This document shows, piece after piece, positions 35,647 to 44,540 of a stretch of DNA of 64,000 bases (position 1 is its first letter; the number at the start of each line of letters is the position of its first letter). The DNA is from a bacterium. Its GTDB lineage: Bacteria; Hydrothermota; UBA3073; JACQXS01; JAQTXJ01. Where the stretch lies: contig JAQUPX010000002.1 in assembly GCA_028716385.1 (NCBI GenBank), positions 104,656 to 168,655 on the forward strand. Direction: 5' to 3'. The notes beneath the pieces are model-generated. The model made no database searches. It was not told the DNA's origin and saw only the letters and a program-made list of their open reading frames with translations. The translations under genes and the position numbers were made by a program.

Positions 35647-36216
35647 ATGATTGAAAACAAAAAGATTAAAATCTGGGAATTTTGGGGTGTTATTTTTATG
35701 TTTTTATTCGGGGCATTGTTACATTTTGCTTATGAATTCAGTAACGCTTGGAAGCCTTTTGCACTTATCAGCGCTGTGAATGAAAGTACATGGGAACATA
35801 TAAAAATAGCTTTTTGGCCTGCCATTATCTATAGCACTATAGAATTTTTTGTGTTCGGACAAAGAGTAAAAAATTTCTGTTTCGCAAAGGCTTGCTTATT
35901 TCTGATTATACCTGTTGTAATAATTCTTATCTTTTATTCCTATACTTATTTTACGGGAACCAATATTCTGTTCATTGACATATCGACATTTTTCATCGCT
36001 ATTGCCGTTGCCCAGATTGTCGGCTATAAGTTGATGTCTCTCCAAAAAGAATACTCGTTCCTGAATATTATAGGCATTATAATTATTATAATTAATCTTT
36101 ATTGTTACGGCTTCTTTACATATTTCCCTCCAAAATCAAAACTATTCCTTGACCCTGTAACGGGAAAATATGGGATAATAGAAAAAATTGTGAGTAATCA
36201 GGAATCTGATTATTGA
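35647..36216 (+). CDS. DUF6512-type integral membrane protein
   Basis: This 189-aa membrane protein has five to six helices (about residues 12-30, 50-68, 78-97, 102-122, 135-155). The conserved motif NESTWEHIKIAFWP is near residue 44, which I associate with DUF6512. No function is known to me. It follows the phosphofructokinase gene by 76 nt in the same direction. Confidence 0.65.
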   Translation: MIENKKIKIWEFWGVIFMFLFGALLHFAYEFSNAWKPFALISAVNESTWEHIKIAFWPAIIYSTIEFFVFGQRVKNFCFAKACLFLIIPVVIILIFYSYTYFTGTNILFIDISTFFIAIAVAQIVGYKLMSLQKEYSFLNIIGIIIIIINLYCYGFFTYFPPKSKLFLDPVTGKYGIIEKIVSNQESDY

Positions 36217-36278
36217 AAATTAAGCGTTTTAAACAGCAAAAATAAGTTTTTGGATATCCACGAGGCATAAACCACTCC

Positions 36279-36306
36279 GTAGGGAACAGGCATGCATGTT
36301 CCCTAC
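36279..36306. repeat. GTAGG-capped hairpin, complete form
   Basis: GTAGGGAACA-GGCATGCA-TGTTCCCTAC has 10-bp perfect arms with both GTAGG and CCTAC caps. It lies between convergent genes. Confidence 0.8.
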
Positions 36307-36363
36307 CCATAAAACTGCAATATAAGAAACTAACTTTTTAAAGAGTTTCTATAATCTCTGCTT

Positions 36364-38010
36364 CTACTTTGTCAGAATCAACTTCTTTACCTCTTTGTAA
36401 CTACCTGTTACAAGTTCCACAAAATATATTCCGTTCCGTAATCTTTCCCCGTTAAGTTTTACACTATAATACCCGGGTTCTTTATATTCGCTGAGTAATA
36501 TTCTCCCCATCCTACCACTCATATCATAGAGTTTTAGGGAAACCATTCCTTTCTTAAGCACTTGGTATCGAATAATTGCAGACTTACCAAATGGATTAGA
36601 ATGTATATTTAGTGCAGGTAATTTACAATCTCCAACTTGCTCCTCAATATCATATTTTCTATCGACCTTAACGCATACTAATGCAGAATCCGGGCAGAAA
36701 AACTTAAAAATTCCATTATTGATAACAACGCTATTTACAAGGCTATCTTTGTAAGTTTTATCGTAAACATAATATTCACCCGTTCCTGAACCTATATCAG
36801 GTTGAGTTGCATTTATAGACAAAGTATCATTTATTCCTAATGCAATAATATATACTGCGTTTGAATCCCGGGTTACAATTACTCTTCCAGTACCATTATA
36901 CCCATTCCGCAATATTTCCTTTTTCCCCTGCATAGCCCTGCAGCAAAGCCTGAAAGCATAATACGTTTCATTCTTTGAACCATCAGAGTTTACGAGTCCA
37001 TCCAATCCTCCCCAATCCCACATCAAAAATTGGTTTGTTCCCATACAATGAGTTGTTATTGAAGTATCCAGTAATGAAAAATCAAATAAATTATTTGCAG
37101 TTGTTAAAGCCATACTCAAATTATTATAGCTTTCAGAATAAGTTCCCCACTCTGAATTCCATATAGGTTCAACAACTCCGTCATTATTATAACTAAATAC
37201 CATAGAATTAACTGTTCTGGCAGCATTTGTTTGGTTATTTGAATAATTATGATAATCAACTATATCTATAAAGGAATCCGCATACTGTAGTGTATATGAC
37301 ATATATTGCGAACCTTCTTGAGCAACTACAGGAGAATGGATATATGGTTTTGTTTCTGAAAATTTACTTGCAAACCGTATGGCATCTGCACCATACTTAA
37401 CAAGATTAACATATTCCTCCGGCGTCCCATCCCACCCCTGGCTCAGAACATCGGGTTCGTTATGAATCTGAAAATGAGAAATTTTGTAGTTGTGTTTTAC
37501 ATTACACCAGTAAGTAACTGCAAAGCAATACTCCCACCATTCATTCCAATCAGACTGGTCATAAGGAGAGCGGGGAGCCCATATCGGCTTTCCAAAAATA
37601 TCAATCGGTCGAAGCCCTAAAACTACTTCTATGCCATTCATCGAACATTCTTTTACGATACTATCAAAACTTACACCGGTTCCCCAGTAGACAGAATCAG
37701 TAAGTATGCTGTCCCAAACCGCCCATGGAATAAGACTGGAAAAATCTGAAAAAGAATCTGCTTTTATTGAATCAATAAAAGGGAATCCATAAGTTTTATC
37801 ATCGTCTACAGGTTCTAACCTTGACATATCCCCATACAAACGCAGGGAATTTATACCACAATCCAAAAGGTCATTAATGTTGAATTTTCCCCCTTCAACG
37901 GTGCCTATGTAGTCTTGTGTATGCGCAATAACAGAATCTGTAATTGTAAGAGATGCACCTTGTAAATTAGATACAATAAACAATGTTAAGAATAAATATT
38001 TATCCATCAT
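36364..38010 (-). CDS. Secreted clan GH-A glycoside hydrolase with sorting domain
   Basis: This 548-aa exported glycosidase has a signal peptide (1-18). Its TIM-barrel contains FQIHNEPDVLSQGW (acid/base Glu), IDIVDYHNYS and PIWNSEWGTYSE (nucleophile Glu). A beta-rich accessory region follows (about 360-460), then a C-terminal sorting-type domain (VSLKLYDMSGRMGRILLSEY ... GIYFVELV ... KKLILTK). Substrate cannot be assigned. The start is ATGATG at 38010. TTGACT-N16-TTAAAA lies 7 nt upstream with no Shine-Dalgarno, so a leaderless transcript is possible. Confidence 0.75.
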   Translation of the reverse strand: MMDKYLFLTLFIVSNLQGASLTITDSVIAHTQDYIGTVEGGKFNINDLLDCGINSLRLYGDMSRLEPVDDDKTYGFPFIDSIKADSFSDFSSLIPWAVWDSILTDSVYWGTGVSFDSIVKECSMNGIEVVLGLRPIDIFGKPIWAPRSPYDQSDWNEWWEYCFAVTYWCNVKHNYKISHFQIHNEPDVLSQGWDGTPEEYVNLVKYGADAIRFASKFSETKPYIHSPVVAQEGSQYMSYTLQYADSFIDIVDYHNYSNNQTNAARTVNSMVFSYNNDGVVEPIWNSEWGTYSESYNNLSMALTTANNLFDFSLLDTSITTHCMGTNQFLMWDWGGLDGLVNSDGSKNETYYAFRLCCRAMQGKKEILRNGYNGTGRVIVTRDSNAVYIIALGINDTLSINATQPDIGSGTGEYYVYDKTYKDSLVNSVVINNGIFKFFCPDSALVCVKVDRKYDIEEQVGDCKLPALNIHSNPFGKSAIIRYQVLKKGMVSLKLYDMSGRMGRILLSEYKEPGYYSVKLNGERLRNGIYFVELVTGSYKEVKKLILTK

Positions 38011-38211
38011 TATTTATTTTTAATATACATATGTATTAGAGTCAAGGGAAATGAAATTTATAGGGAATGAAAATATTATAATCCGGGATGATTTTCATAA
38101 AAAAAGAATACTCATTCCTAAATATTTTAATTATTATAATTAATCTTTCCTCTTGCAGCTTTTCTAATGTCTACTCGTCTAAACTTTTTTGTCCCTTTTT
38201 TAAAAAAACAT

Positions 38212-38239
38212 TTGACTTTAAAAAATATTATTTTAGCAT
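38212..38239 (+). promoter_or_regulatory. Promoter of the DD-carboxypeptidase gene, probably leaderless
   Basis: TTGACT (38212-38217), a 16-nt spacer and TAGCAT (38234-38239) end 8 nt before the ATG at 38248. It lies inside the longer open frame, which argues against the start at 38167. Confidence 0.5.
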
Positions 38240-38247
38240 ATTTCTTG

Positions 38248-39201
38248 ATGTCTAAAAAGAAGTTCAAAATTTCTATTTTAGAAGTATGGATAGGTATTGG
38301 TTTTATTGGTATAGGCATCGCCTTTTTAGCTTTTTCAAAAACCCTGTCCAAAAAAGAACCCGTTAAAGAATCCATTCAATTCACCAAAAAGATAGACCCT
38401 GCTTGTGATTCCATTGTAGGTTCAATGAAATATGCCGTTGAAGCAGGAATGGCGCTTGATATTTCAACAGGTGAAATTTTTTGGGAATACAATAGTGAAA
38501 AACCTTGTGAAATCGCTTCTTTAACCAAAATTATGGTAGAACTCTTGGCAATGGAGAAATTAGAAGCCAAACAAATAAATCTTCGGGATACGGTAACGGT
38601 TACGCAGGATGCAAGTTGTATCGGCGGTTCGCAGGTGTACCTAAAAACAGGTGAAAGATTCGTATTGGAAGACCTTTTAAGAGCGGCAATTATTTACTCC
38701 GCAAACGATGCGGCTTATCTCGCAGGCTCTTATATAGGAGGCTCAAAAGAGAATTTTATTAAAATGATGAATGATAAAACTGCTGAATTAGGACTACATA
38801 ATACTAAATTCTGGAATATGACAGGGCTGCCGCCGGCTAAAGGCAATGAAAATGAAGTAAATATTTCTAACTGTATTGATCTGGCAACTATTTCTATGCA
38901 AGTTTTAAAATATCCTTATGTAAAAATGTGGATGTCAACAAAGTTATCTTCTTTCCGTAACGGAACATTCGTAATGCGAACACGGAATACCCTGATGCGA
39001 CATTGTGATTTGGTTGACGGACTTAAAACAGGATATTATCCTAAAGCCGGATGGAATATAGTAGCTACTTCACTTTGCGGTGAACGTAAAATAATGGTAA
39101 TTCTGCTCGGTTCAAAATCAAGACGAGCGCGGGACTCTATTGCTAAAAATCTTATCCAGTATGCTAAAGATAAACCTTCGGGGTTAGTAGCAAGTAAGTA
39201 G
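38248..39201 (+). CDS. D-alanyl-D-alanine carboxypeptidase (S11, DacA/PBP5 family)
   Basis: This 317-aa protein trims the terminal D-Ala of peptidoglycan peptides. An N-terminal signal anchor (about residues 10-30) exports it. The active-site motifs are SLTK (S91, K94), SAN (S151) and KTG (from K260). The C-terminal PBP5 beta domain is absent, as in shorter DacF-like members. I use the ATG at 38248 (MSKKKFKISIL) because a promoter with its -10 box 8 nt upstream overlaps the alternative longer reading frame. The enzyme acts after D-Ala-D-Ala ligase, encoded at 45.5 kb. Confidence 0.88.
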   Translation: MSKKKFKISILEVWIGIGFIGIGIAFLAFSKTLSKKEPVKESIQFTKKIDPACDSIVGSMKYAVEAGMALDISTGEIFWEYNSEKPCEIASLTKIMVELLAMEKLEAKQINLRDTVTVTQDASCIGGSQVYLKTGERFVLEDLLRAAIIYSANDAAYLAGSYIGGSKENFIKMMNDKTAELGLHNTKFWNMTGLPPAKGNENEVNISNCIDLATISMQVLKYPYVKMWMSTKLSSFRNGTFVMRTRNTLMRHCDLVDGLKTGYYPKAGWNIVATSLCGERKIMVILLGSKSRRARDSIAKNLIQYAKDKPSGLVASK

Positions 39202-39285
39202 TTTTACTTTCTTAGAAAAATAAAAGCACATACCTGTCCCACAAGAGTATATAAATCCTCCGTATTAAGAAAGTTCTTTTAAGTA

Positions 39286-40329
39286 TTAAAAACATCCACC
39301 GGATTTCTTCTTATAAGTCATCCCAAAACGAATAGAAGGGCCGTTCGGATTTCCATCTGTAAAAATAATATTGTAATTTGCGCTAAAAATAAAATGGAAA
39401 TCATAAGTCCTGAAGAATTCAACTCCTATGCCGGCGCTTGCTGTCATCCCGTCAAATGACTCTGTTATTGGTCTATAATAACCGTAAGTTGAGTCAATCC
39501 CGGTAAGTTTATTACCGAAAAATGCTACTCCGAGTCCTCCGCCTATAAACGGTGATATATCTCCTAATGATAAAAAGCGATACCCGGAAAATTCAAGATT
39601 GGCAAATCTGCTGGTTGCATCCTTGTAATACCACGACCCGGCTGCCTGCCCCATATAACGAGCGGTTTCGTATATATAATAAACGCCCCATCCCGGGATT
39701 GAAGTTAAATCTCCTTTAGGAGTAACGGTATTTGAAAAAATATCCGTCGTCTGGGCGTATTTTCCCAATGAGTTTTCTAAAGGGAAAAAGTATCCTACTA
39801 TTACCCCAAATGTGCTGTAAGTTTCCCTTCTTAATTTTGGCTTCGCCTCATCTTCCGTTACGTTTTCAACATTAACGCTTCCCTTTGATTTCTTCTGCTG
39901 GCATAGTGCCAATGCAAGTCTTTTAACCGTCGCATCCAAATCTTCAATACTTGAAGCCGTAATCTTATCTTCAAATATTCTTATCTTTTCCCACCTGTTA
40001 ATTAAGGCAACCGAGATAATAAGTTTGTTGCCAAGCTTAACTATATTTCCAGTAACTGCATAAGATGCTCCTATTTTCTCGCATATTTTTGATACCTCTT
40101 CTGTCCCACCGTTGACAAAGAGACTACTGTCTGGCATATCCGCTTTACTCATAACTATATATTCTCCACAATCTCCCATATCAATACGTAGTAAATCAGA
40201 AACTGTTGTGAGTAATTCTTTTTCTACACCGGTACCACTCAACTCAAACACTGCAACCTTTATTTTACCCGGCGGGCACTTTGGACAATTTACAGCAAGA
40301 AGTAATAACGACAAAAGCATTCCCATCAT
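39286..40329 (-). CDS. CsgG/TolB-N-like domain protein with C-terminal barrel (paralogue 1)
   Basis: This 347-aa exported protein begins with a hydrophobic signal ending LAVNCPKCPPG. The N-terminal half (about 20-150) resembles the CsgG/TolB-N/FlgO fold: KIKVAVFELSGTGVEKELL, LLRIDMGDCGEYIVMSKADM and ASYAVTGNIVKLGNKLIISV. The C-terminal half is rich in alternating strands (GVIVGYFFP, FIGGGLGVAFFG, FHFIFSANYNIIF) and looks like a small outer-membrane barrel. The Asn before Cys makes a lipobox doubtful. It is 54 nt downstream of its paralogue, and the two form an operon by tandem duplication. Function unknown. Confidence 0.65.
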   Translation of the reverse strand: MMGMLLSLLLLAVNCPKCPPGKIKVAVFELSGTGVEKELLTTVSDLLRIDMGDCGEYIVMSKADMPDSSLFVNGGTEEVSKICEKIGASYAVTGNIVKLGNKLIISVALINRWEKIRIFEDKITASSIEDLDATVKRLALALCQQKKSKGSVNVENVTEDEAKPKLRRETYSTFGVIVGYFFPLENSLGKYAQTTDIFSNTVTPKGDLTSIPGWGVYYIYETARYMGQAAGSWYYKDATSRFANLEFSGYRFLSLGDISPFIGGGLGVAFFGNKLTGIDSTYGYYRPITESFDGMTASAGIGVEFFRTYDFHFIFSANYNIIFTDGNPNGPSIRFGMTYKKKSGGCF

Positions 40330-40383
40330 TTTCCCCTCCTTAACCTAGAAATCTAATTATTTGTTGATATATACCCGGCATTT

Positions 40384-41478
40384 TTAGAATGAACAACAAT
40401 TACTGTCACCTGATTTTTTATAAATCAACCCGAAACGGATAGATAGCCCGTTAGGAGTTCCTGCCGCAAAAATAATATTATAACTTACGTTTAGAAGAAA
40501 ATGAAAATCATAAGTCCTGAAAAACTCCACTCCACCGCCTACACTTAATAACATTCCATCAAATGACTCACGATTCTCAGTATAACGGTAATAATAGGTT
40601 GTATCCCATGAATCATAGTGTTCAGTTGAATCAACTCCGGTAACCTTACTTCCCCATACCATTCCAAGACCTCCACCTATAAATGGAGCTACATCCTCAA
40701 GAGACGTAAAACGATACCAGGAAAAACCAAGACTCAAAAACTCAGTCCCATCCTTGAAATTTTGTGTCCCAAAAACTTCTCCCATATAACGAGAAGTTTC
40801 ATAAATATACGCAAGTCCTACTGACGGAATTGGTCCTACATTACCTGTTACTCTATATATAGAATTATAAGTATCGTAATCATATGTTTGTTCTACTTTT
40901 TTACCAAAAGACCCTGCTACTGTGGGAAATGTATATCCCACCATTACTCCTCCCGTGCTAAAACTTGTCCTTCTTAATTTTGGTTTGGCTTCTGCTTCCG
41001 TTATGTTATCGACCGTAACATTTTCTTTGGCTTTACTTTGTTTGCACAGCGCTTCCGCAAGTCTTTTAATTGTTGTTTCAAGGTCTTCCATACTTGAAGC
41101 CGTAAGCCTATCTTCAAATATTCTTATCTTCTCCCACCTGTCAATCAAAGCAACTGAAATAATAAGTTTATTGCCAAGTTTTACTACGTTTCCTGTAACA
41201 GCATAGGAAACTTTCATTTTCTCGCATATTTTGGATATTTCTTCTGTCCCACCGGTGCTCGAAAGATTCCCGTTCAATGCCTCCATCATATCTTCTTTGC
41301 TCATAATTATGTATTCTCCACAATCCTCTAAATCAATACGCAACAAATCAGAAATTGTTGTGAGAAATTCCTTTTCTATCCCTGAGCCGCTTATTTCAAA
41401 AACAGCAAGCTTTATTTTTCCCGGCGGACATTTAGGACAGTTGCCCATAAAAAGCAATAATGATAAAAGTATTAACAT
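40384..41478 (-). CDS. CsgG/TolB-N-like domain protein with C-terminal barrel (paralogue 2)
   Basis: This 364-aa paralogue of the downstream gene shares the NCPKCPPGKIK junction, the AVFEISGSGIEKEFL domain and the C-terminal barrel-like half, ending FRTYDFHFLLNVSYNIIF. It has extra residues in the loop after the SLGFSWYRF segment. It is the first gene of the pair, with GGAGG 5 nt upstream and a clear TTGACA-N16-TATTAT promoter. Tandem copies suggest dosage or divergent partners. The N-terminal fold is often seen in curli-like secretion and TolB-type envelope proteins, but the role here is unknown. Confidence 0.65.
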   Translation of the reverse strand: MLILLSLLLFMGNCPKCPPGKIKLAVFEISGSGIEKEFLTTISDLLRIDLEDCGEYIIMSKEDMMEALNGNLSSTGGTEEISKICEKMKVSYAVTGNVVKLGNKLIISVALIDRWEKIRIFEDRLTASSMEDLETTIKRLAEALCKQSKAKENVTVDNITEAEAKPKLRRTSFSTGGVMVGYTFPTVAGSFGKKVEQTYDYDTYNSIYRVTGNVGPIPSVGLAYIYETSRYMGEVFGTQNFKDGTEFLSLGFSWYRFTSLEDVAPFIGGGLGMVWGSKVTGVDSTEHYDSWDTTYYYRYTENRESFDGMLLSVGGGVEFFRTYDFHFLLNVSYNIIFAAGTPNGLSIRFGLIYKKSGDSNCCSF

Positions 41479-41515
41479 CTTACCTCCTTACAAAGTTTAT
41501 CAAGTACACTTGTTT

Positions 41516-41543
41516 ATAATATTAGTTTGCTCCTTTTTGTCAA
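41516..41543 (-). promoter_or_regulatory. Promoter of the CsgG-like pair
   Basis: On the minus strand TTGACA (41543-41538), a 16-nt spacer and TATTAT (41521-41516), about 37 nt before the ATG. Confidence 0.65.
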
Positions 41544-41601
41544 GCAATTTTTCTATTCTATACTAGGGGGACTTATGTATTTTTTGCGTCCCCAATGAAT
41601 C

Positions 41602-43050
41602 TTAATTATGGTTTACTATGATTGGCTTTATAATCTCCGGTGCATATTTCTCAAGTTCCTTTAAATGCTTTTGTTTTAAGATTTCATTATACTTAGTGAC
41701 GGATGTCAGTGCATTTTTCATCCCACCTTCATAAAATCTATTCCACAATAACATTGTTATAAGTGTGCCGTCAAGATACCTGTGTTCATGGAATGACTTG
41801 ACTGCCAGAACTCCCGTAATTCCGTTAAATAAAAGCGTAAGTAACCCGTTTTTAAAATTATGTGTATAGAATTCTCCACTGCCCGGGATAAATGTAGATA
41901 ACAAGACTGCCTTATCCTCTGACTTGTATGGAAGAAGCTTGAATTGATTTGTTTTTTGCTTGAATTCGCTATCCTCAAAACATTCAGACGCATCATCATA
42001 GTTATCTTCAAGAATATAAATCCACCCTCTTAATTCTTTTCCATTAATAAGGTCGTCGCATACAAATCTGGCAGAAGAATAATCCCCTGATTTGAGATGT
42101 GCACCAATCAAATCATAATAAGCACAGGAACCGGCCTTTTCATAATACCGTACTGCATTCTTTAGGTCGCCGGCTTTTTCATAACACTGTCCAATTCGGT
42201 ATTGAGAGTGGGAATCAGGAGCAAAAAAGTTTAACCGTTTATACTCAAGAATTGCATTGTCATATTTACCTTCATTAAAAAGTGTATCCGCAAATGCCTT
42301 GCGGCTGGATGCCCATTGGATAGAAGTATCTTCCTTAACAGAAATCTGTGTTTTAGGAGAGTTAATAAATCTCTGCTTAAAGGGATAAAATTCTTTTTCG
42401 AAAACTTTTTCATTATACAGTTTGACAGATTCCTTACTACCATAAATATTGCCGAAATAAAATGATAACCCTAATCCTCCGAATATGGTCGCAGGAATAA
42501 AATCTTTTGTCTGAAAATACCTGTAACTTACTGCCGCACTTCCTATTGTAAGTATAAAAGAAAAAATCCCGTCCCCTGTCCTGCCTGCATACGCTCTTCC
42601 AAGCCCCGGGACAATCGCAGATAAAAAACCTGCAGTTGCAGGACTTTTATAAGACAGATTTAGAAATTTGGAATATTCTGCCTGTAACTTAAGACTCAAA
42701 GACTCATCTTCTACTTTCATAAACCATTGTTCAGCGGATTCTATATCATCTTCTTTAAGAGAGGAAATACCGATTAATGTATATGCAGTATCATCGGTCA
42801 AACGACTTAAACACTTATATGCCAAGTTGTTTTCTTCAAGACTCAGATAAGATTTTCCGATTTTACGGAAAAGAGAAAGCGTATCATTTGAAGAACATCT
42901 TAGGAGTGCTTTATATTCGGTTATAGCGGAATTGTAATCCTGTGTCTCATATAACCAGTCAGCAAACCCAATTGTATGGACTGTTCCCGCTGTATCAGCT
43001 TTTGCCTGAACCTGTAAAAACAACATTAAACCGAACAGCATATAATTCAT
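41602..43050 (-). CDS. TPR-containing membrane protein (DUF5683-like)
   Basis: This 482-aa protein has a signal-like N-terminus and tetratricopeptide-like helices in two blocks (about 30-125 and 245-360, e.g. FADTLFNEGKYDNAILEYKR, YEKAGDLKNAVRYYEKAG). Between and after them are hydrophobic membrane segments: GFLSAIVPGLGRAYAGRTGD and VLLSTFIPGSGEFYTHNFKN. The P-G-x-G-x-x-Y motif repeated in both halves resembles the DUF5683 membrane domain and suggests an internal duplication of TPR plus membrane parts. Role unknown, possibly envelope assembly. A TTGTAA-N17-TAAAAT promoter lies 7 nt before the ATG with no Shine-Dalgarno. Confidence 0.65.
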   Translation of the reverse strand: MNYMLFGLMLFLQVQAKADTAGTVHTIGFADWLYETQDYNSAITEYKALLRCSSNDTLSLFRKIGKSYLSLEENNLAYKCLSRLTDDTAYTLIGISSLKEDDIESAEQWFMKVEDESLSLKLQAEYSKFLNLSYKSPATAGFLSAIVPGLGRAYAGRTGDGIFSFILTIGSAAVSYRYFQTKDFIPATIFGGLGLSFYFGNIYGSKESVKLYNEKVFEKEFYPFKQRFINSPKTQISVKEDTSIQWASSRKAFADTLFNEGKYDNAILEYKRLNFFAPDSHSQYRIGQCYEKAGDLKNAVRYYEKAGSCAYYDLIGAHLKSGDYSSARFVCDDLINGKELRGWIYILEDNYDDASECFEDSEFKQKTNQFKLLPYKSEDKAVLLSTFIPGSGEFYTHNFKNGLLTLLFNGITGVLAVKSFHEHRYLDGTLITMLLWNRFYEGGMKNALTSVTKYNEILKQKHLKELEKYAPEIIKPIIVNHN

Positions 43051-43256
43051 AGTTGAAATTTTAGCATTTCTTTCTATCTGTTACAATAAATTATAACAAG
43101 CCCTTAGAGCTTCAGCTCTTAGAAATTTATATCCTTTTCAATCAGTTATTATTTTTTTATCCGTGTAAATCCGTGTTTGTTATCCGTGGCAAAATCTCTA
43201 TTTTCTTTTTCGTTTATCTGTAATTTTGATTTTTAATTTTTTATATTTAATATGAT

Positions 43257-43661
43257 TTATTCCACCGGGTCATACAGTTTATTCCCACGGGTCGTATCAA
43301 ATTTTGTTTTATAATACTTATCCTTATATTGCCAGGCAGAATAATTACATCTTTCAAGTCTATCGGCAGTCATTAAGATACCTTTAACTACTCCTTCTTT
43401 TTCAATTGCCTCACAGGCAAAATGGGAACAGGATGGGTTGAAATTACATACGTCTCCCTGCCGGGGAGATATTACAATCTGGTATACGTGGATAAATCCC
43501 GTAGCAATACCGGTAAATAAATTGTTTCTTTTTTTATCTTTCACAGTATCTGCAGACAGTTCTTCCGTAATAACTGATGTTTCCATAACTGTTGTATCCG
43601 CCACACTTGTATCTGCATTCGTTACCTGAAAGAATATTGAGAAAAATAATATGTTTATCAT
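43257..43661 (-). CDS. yidD: Membrane protein insertion efficiency factor YidD family protein with export signal
   Basis: This 134-aa protein has the YidD domain in its C-terminal half: FIHVYQIVISPRQGDVCNFN, PSCSHFACEAIEKEGVVKG and RLERC. YidD assists YidC in inserting membrane proteins. Normal YidD is about 70-85 aa; this one carries an extra N-terminal hydrophobic segment (MINILFFSIFFQVTNA) and a threonine-rich linker, so it may be exported or anchored. I use the ATG at 43661 instead of 43745 because the longer frame overlaps the upstream gene by 58 nt. It lies 26 nt downstream of the hypothetical gene. No rnpA, rpmH or yidC is nearby. Confidence 0.7.
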   Translation of the reverse strand: MINILFFSIFFQVTNADTSVADTTVMETSVITEELSADTVKDKKRNNLFTGIATGFIHVYQIVISPRQGDVCNFNPSCSHFACEAIEKEGVVKGILMTADRLERCNYSAWQYKDKYYKTKFDTTRGNKLYDPVE

Positions 43662-43687
43662 AAAATTATGATACGAATGGATTGTTA

Positions 43688-44320
43688 TTAATGAAAAATA
43701 CCCGTAAAAAGGATAACCGACCATATAAAATAACCTGCAACGCAACCGCCGGTAGTTCCTAAAAGAGCATTTGTTTTCTTTTTCCGTCTATATCCTTTTG
43801 AAAAACCACTTTTGTAGTCTTCCCCTTTATTTTTTATGTTCTCTTGCATGGAATCAGGCGGAGTTCCCGAGAGAAATACGAAAGGATATGCATACCCAAA
43901 AACACAAGCCAATGTACCTGCTGTCACTCCTGTCAACAACTCGTTTCCCTTGCCTGCTTTTGAACCGTCTAACCTTCCTTCCGAATATGTTCCGCTGTCC
44001 GATGCGATTGTATTTTCCGGATTCTCTCCGAAAACACTTCCTTTAGTATCATACCATTCTTTTTTCTTTGGCTTATAAAAACTACTATCAGAAGCGCTAC
44101 TATCGGATGTGGACATACTTTTTAACTTTGCTAGAAGACTATCTTTTTTAGAACTTTGCCCTTCTATTTTTTCCGATTTAGCTGTATTAGTGTCAGACGA
44201 TGCTATGCTTTTTAACTTTGCTACAAGACTGTCTCTTTGCACCTCTGTATTTCCGGATTCAACAGCTAGCGTGTTTGAACTTATAAAACAAAAGCATAAA
44301 AATAAAATTACCTTTTTCAT
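43688..44320 (-). CDS. Exported hypothetical protein with repeated SLxAKLKS motifs
   Basis: I do not recognise this 210-aa protein. It has a signal peptide (MKKVILFLCFCFISSNTLA) and two near-identical segments (RDSLVAKLKSIASSDT and KDSLLAKLKSMSTSDS). A long serine/aspartate-rich linker follows, then two C-terminal hydrophobic stretches (TGVTAGTLACVFGYAYPFVF and TGGCVAGYFIWSVILF). I choose the ATG at 44320 because AGGAGG lies 6 nt before it; upstream frame to 44386 is not needed. It is probably cotranscribed with the YidD-like gene 26 nt downstream. Confidence 0.6.
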   Translation of the reverse strand: MKKVILFLCFCFISSNTLAVESGNTEVQRDSLVAKLKSIASSDTNTAKSEKIEGQSSKKDSLLAKLKSMSTSDSSASDSSFYKPKKKEWYDTKGSVFGENPENTIASDSGTYSEGRLDGSKAGKGNELLTGVTAGTLACVFGYAYPFVFLSGTPPDSMQENIKNKGEDYKSGFSKGYRRKKKTNALLGTTGGCVAGYFIWSVILFTGIFH

Positions 44321-44540
44321 CTTCATCCTCCTTAATATTGAATTTTCTATCCCAATTTCTCTTCTTATATATAGATTGGTTTTCACAATAATCTAATTTT
44401 CTATATAAGTCAATAAAATTATCTTATATTCTTGTACTAACCCATTTTTGACTCTGCGGTGAGATTTTTATTTATACTCGTTAGTGTCACCAAAAGTAAA
44501 ACCTTTAAAGAATTTAATAAAATTGACGATAATAAACAAT

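Noticed and set aside
36364..38010. Evidence of a complete type IX secretion system
   Set aside because: Only candidate passenger proteins with sorting-type tails are present; no Por/Spr components are encoded here.
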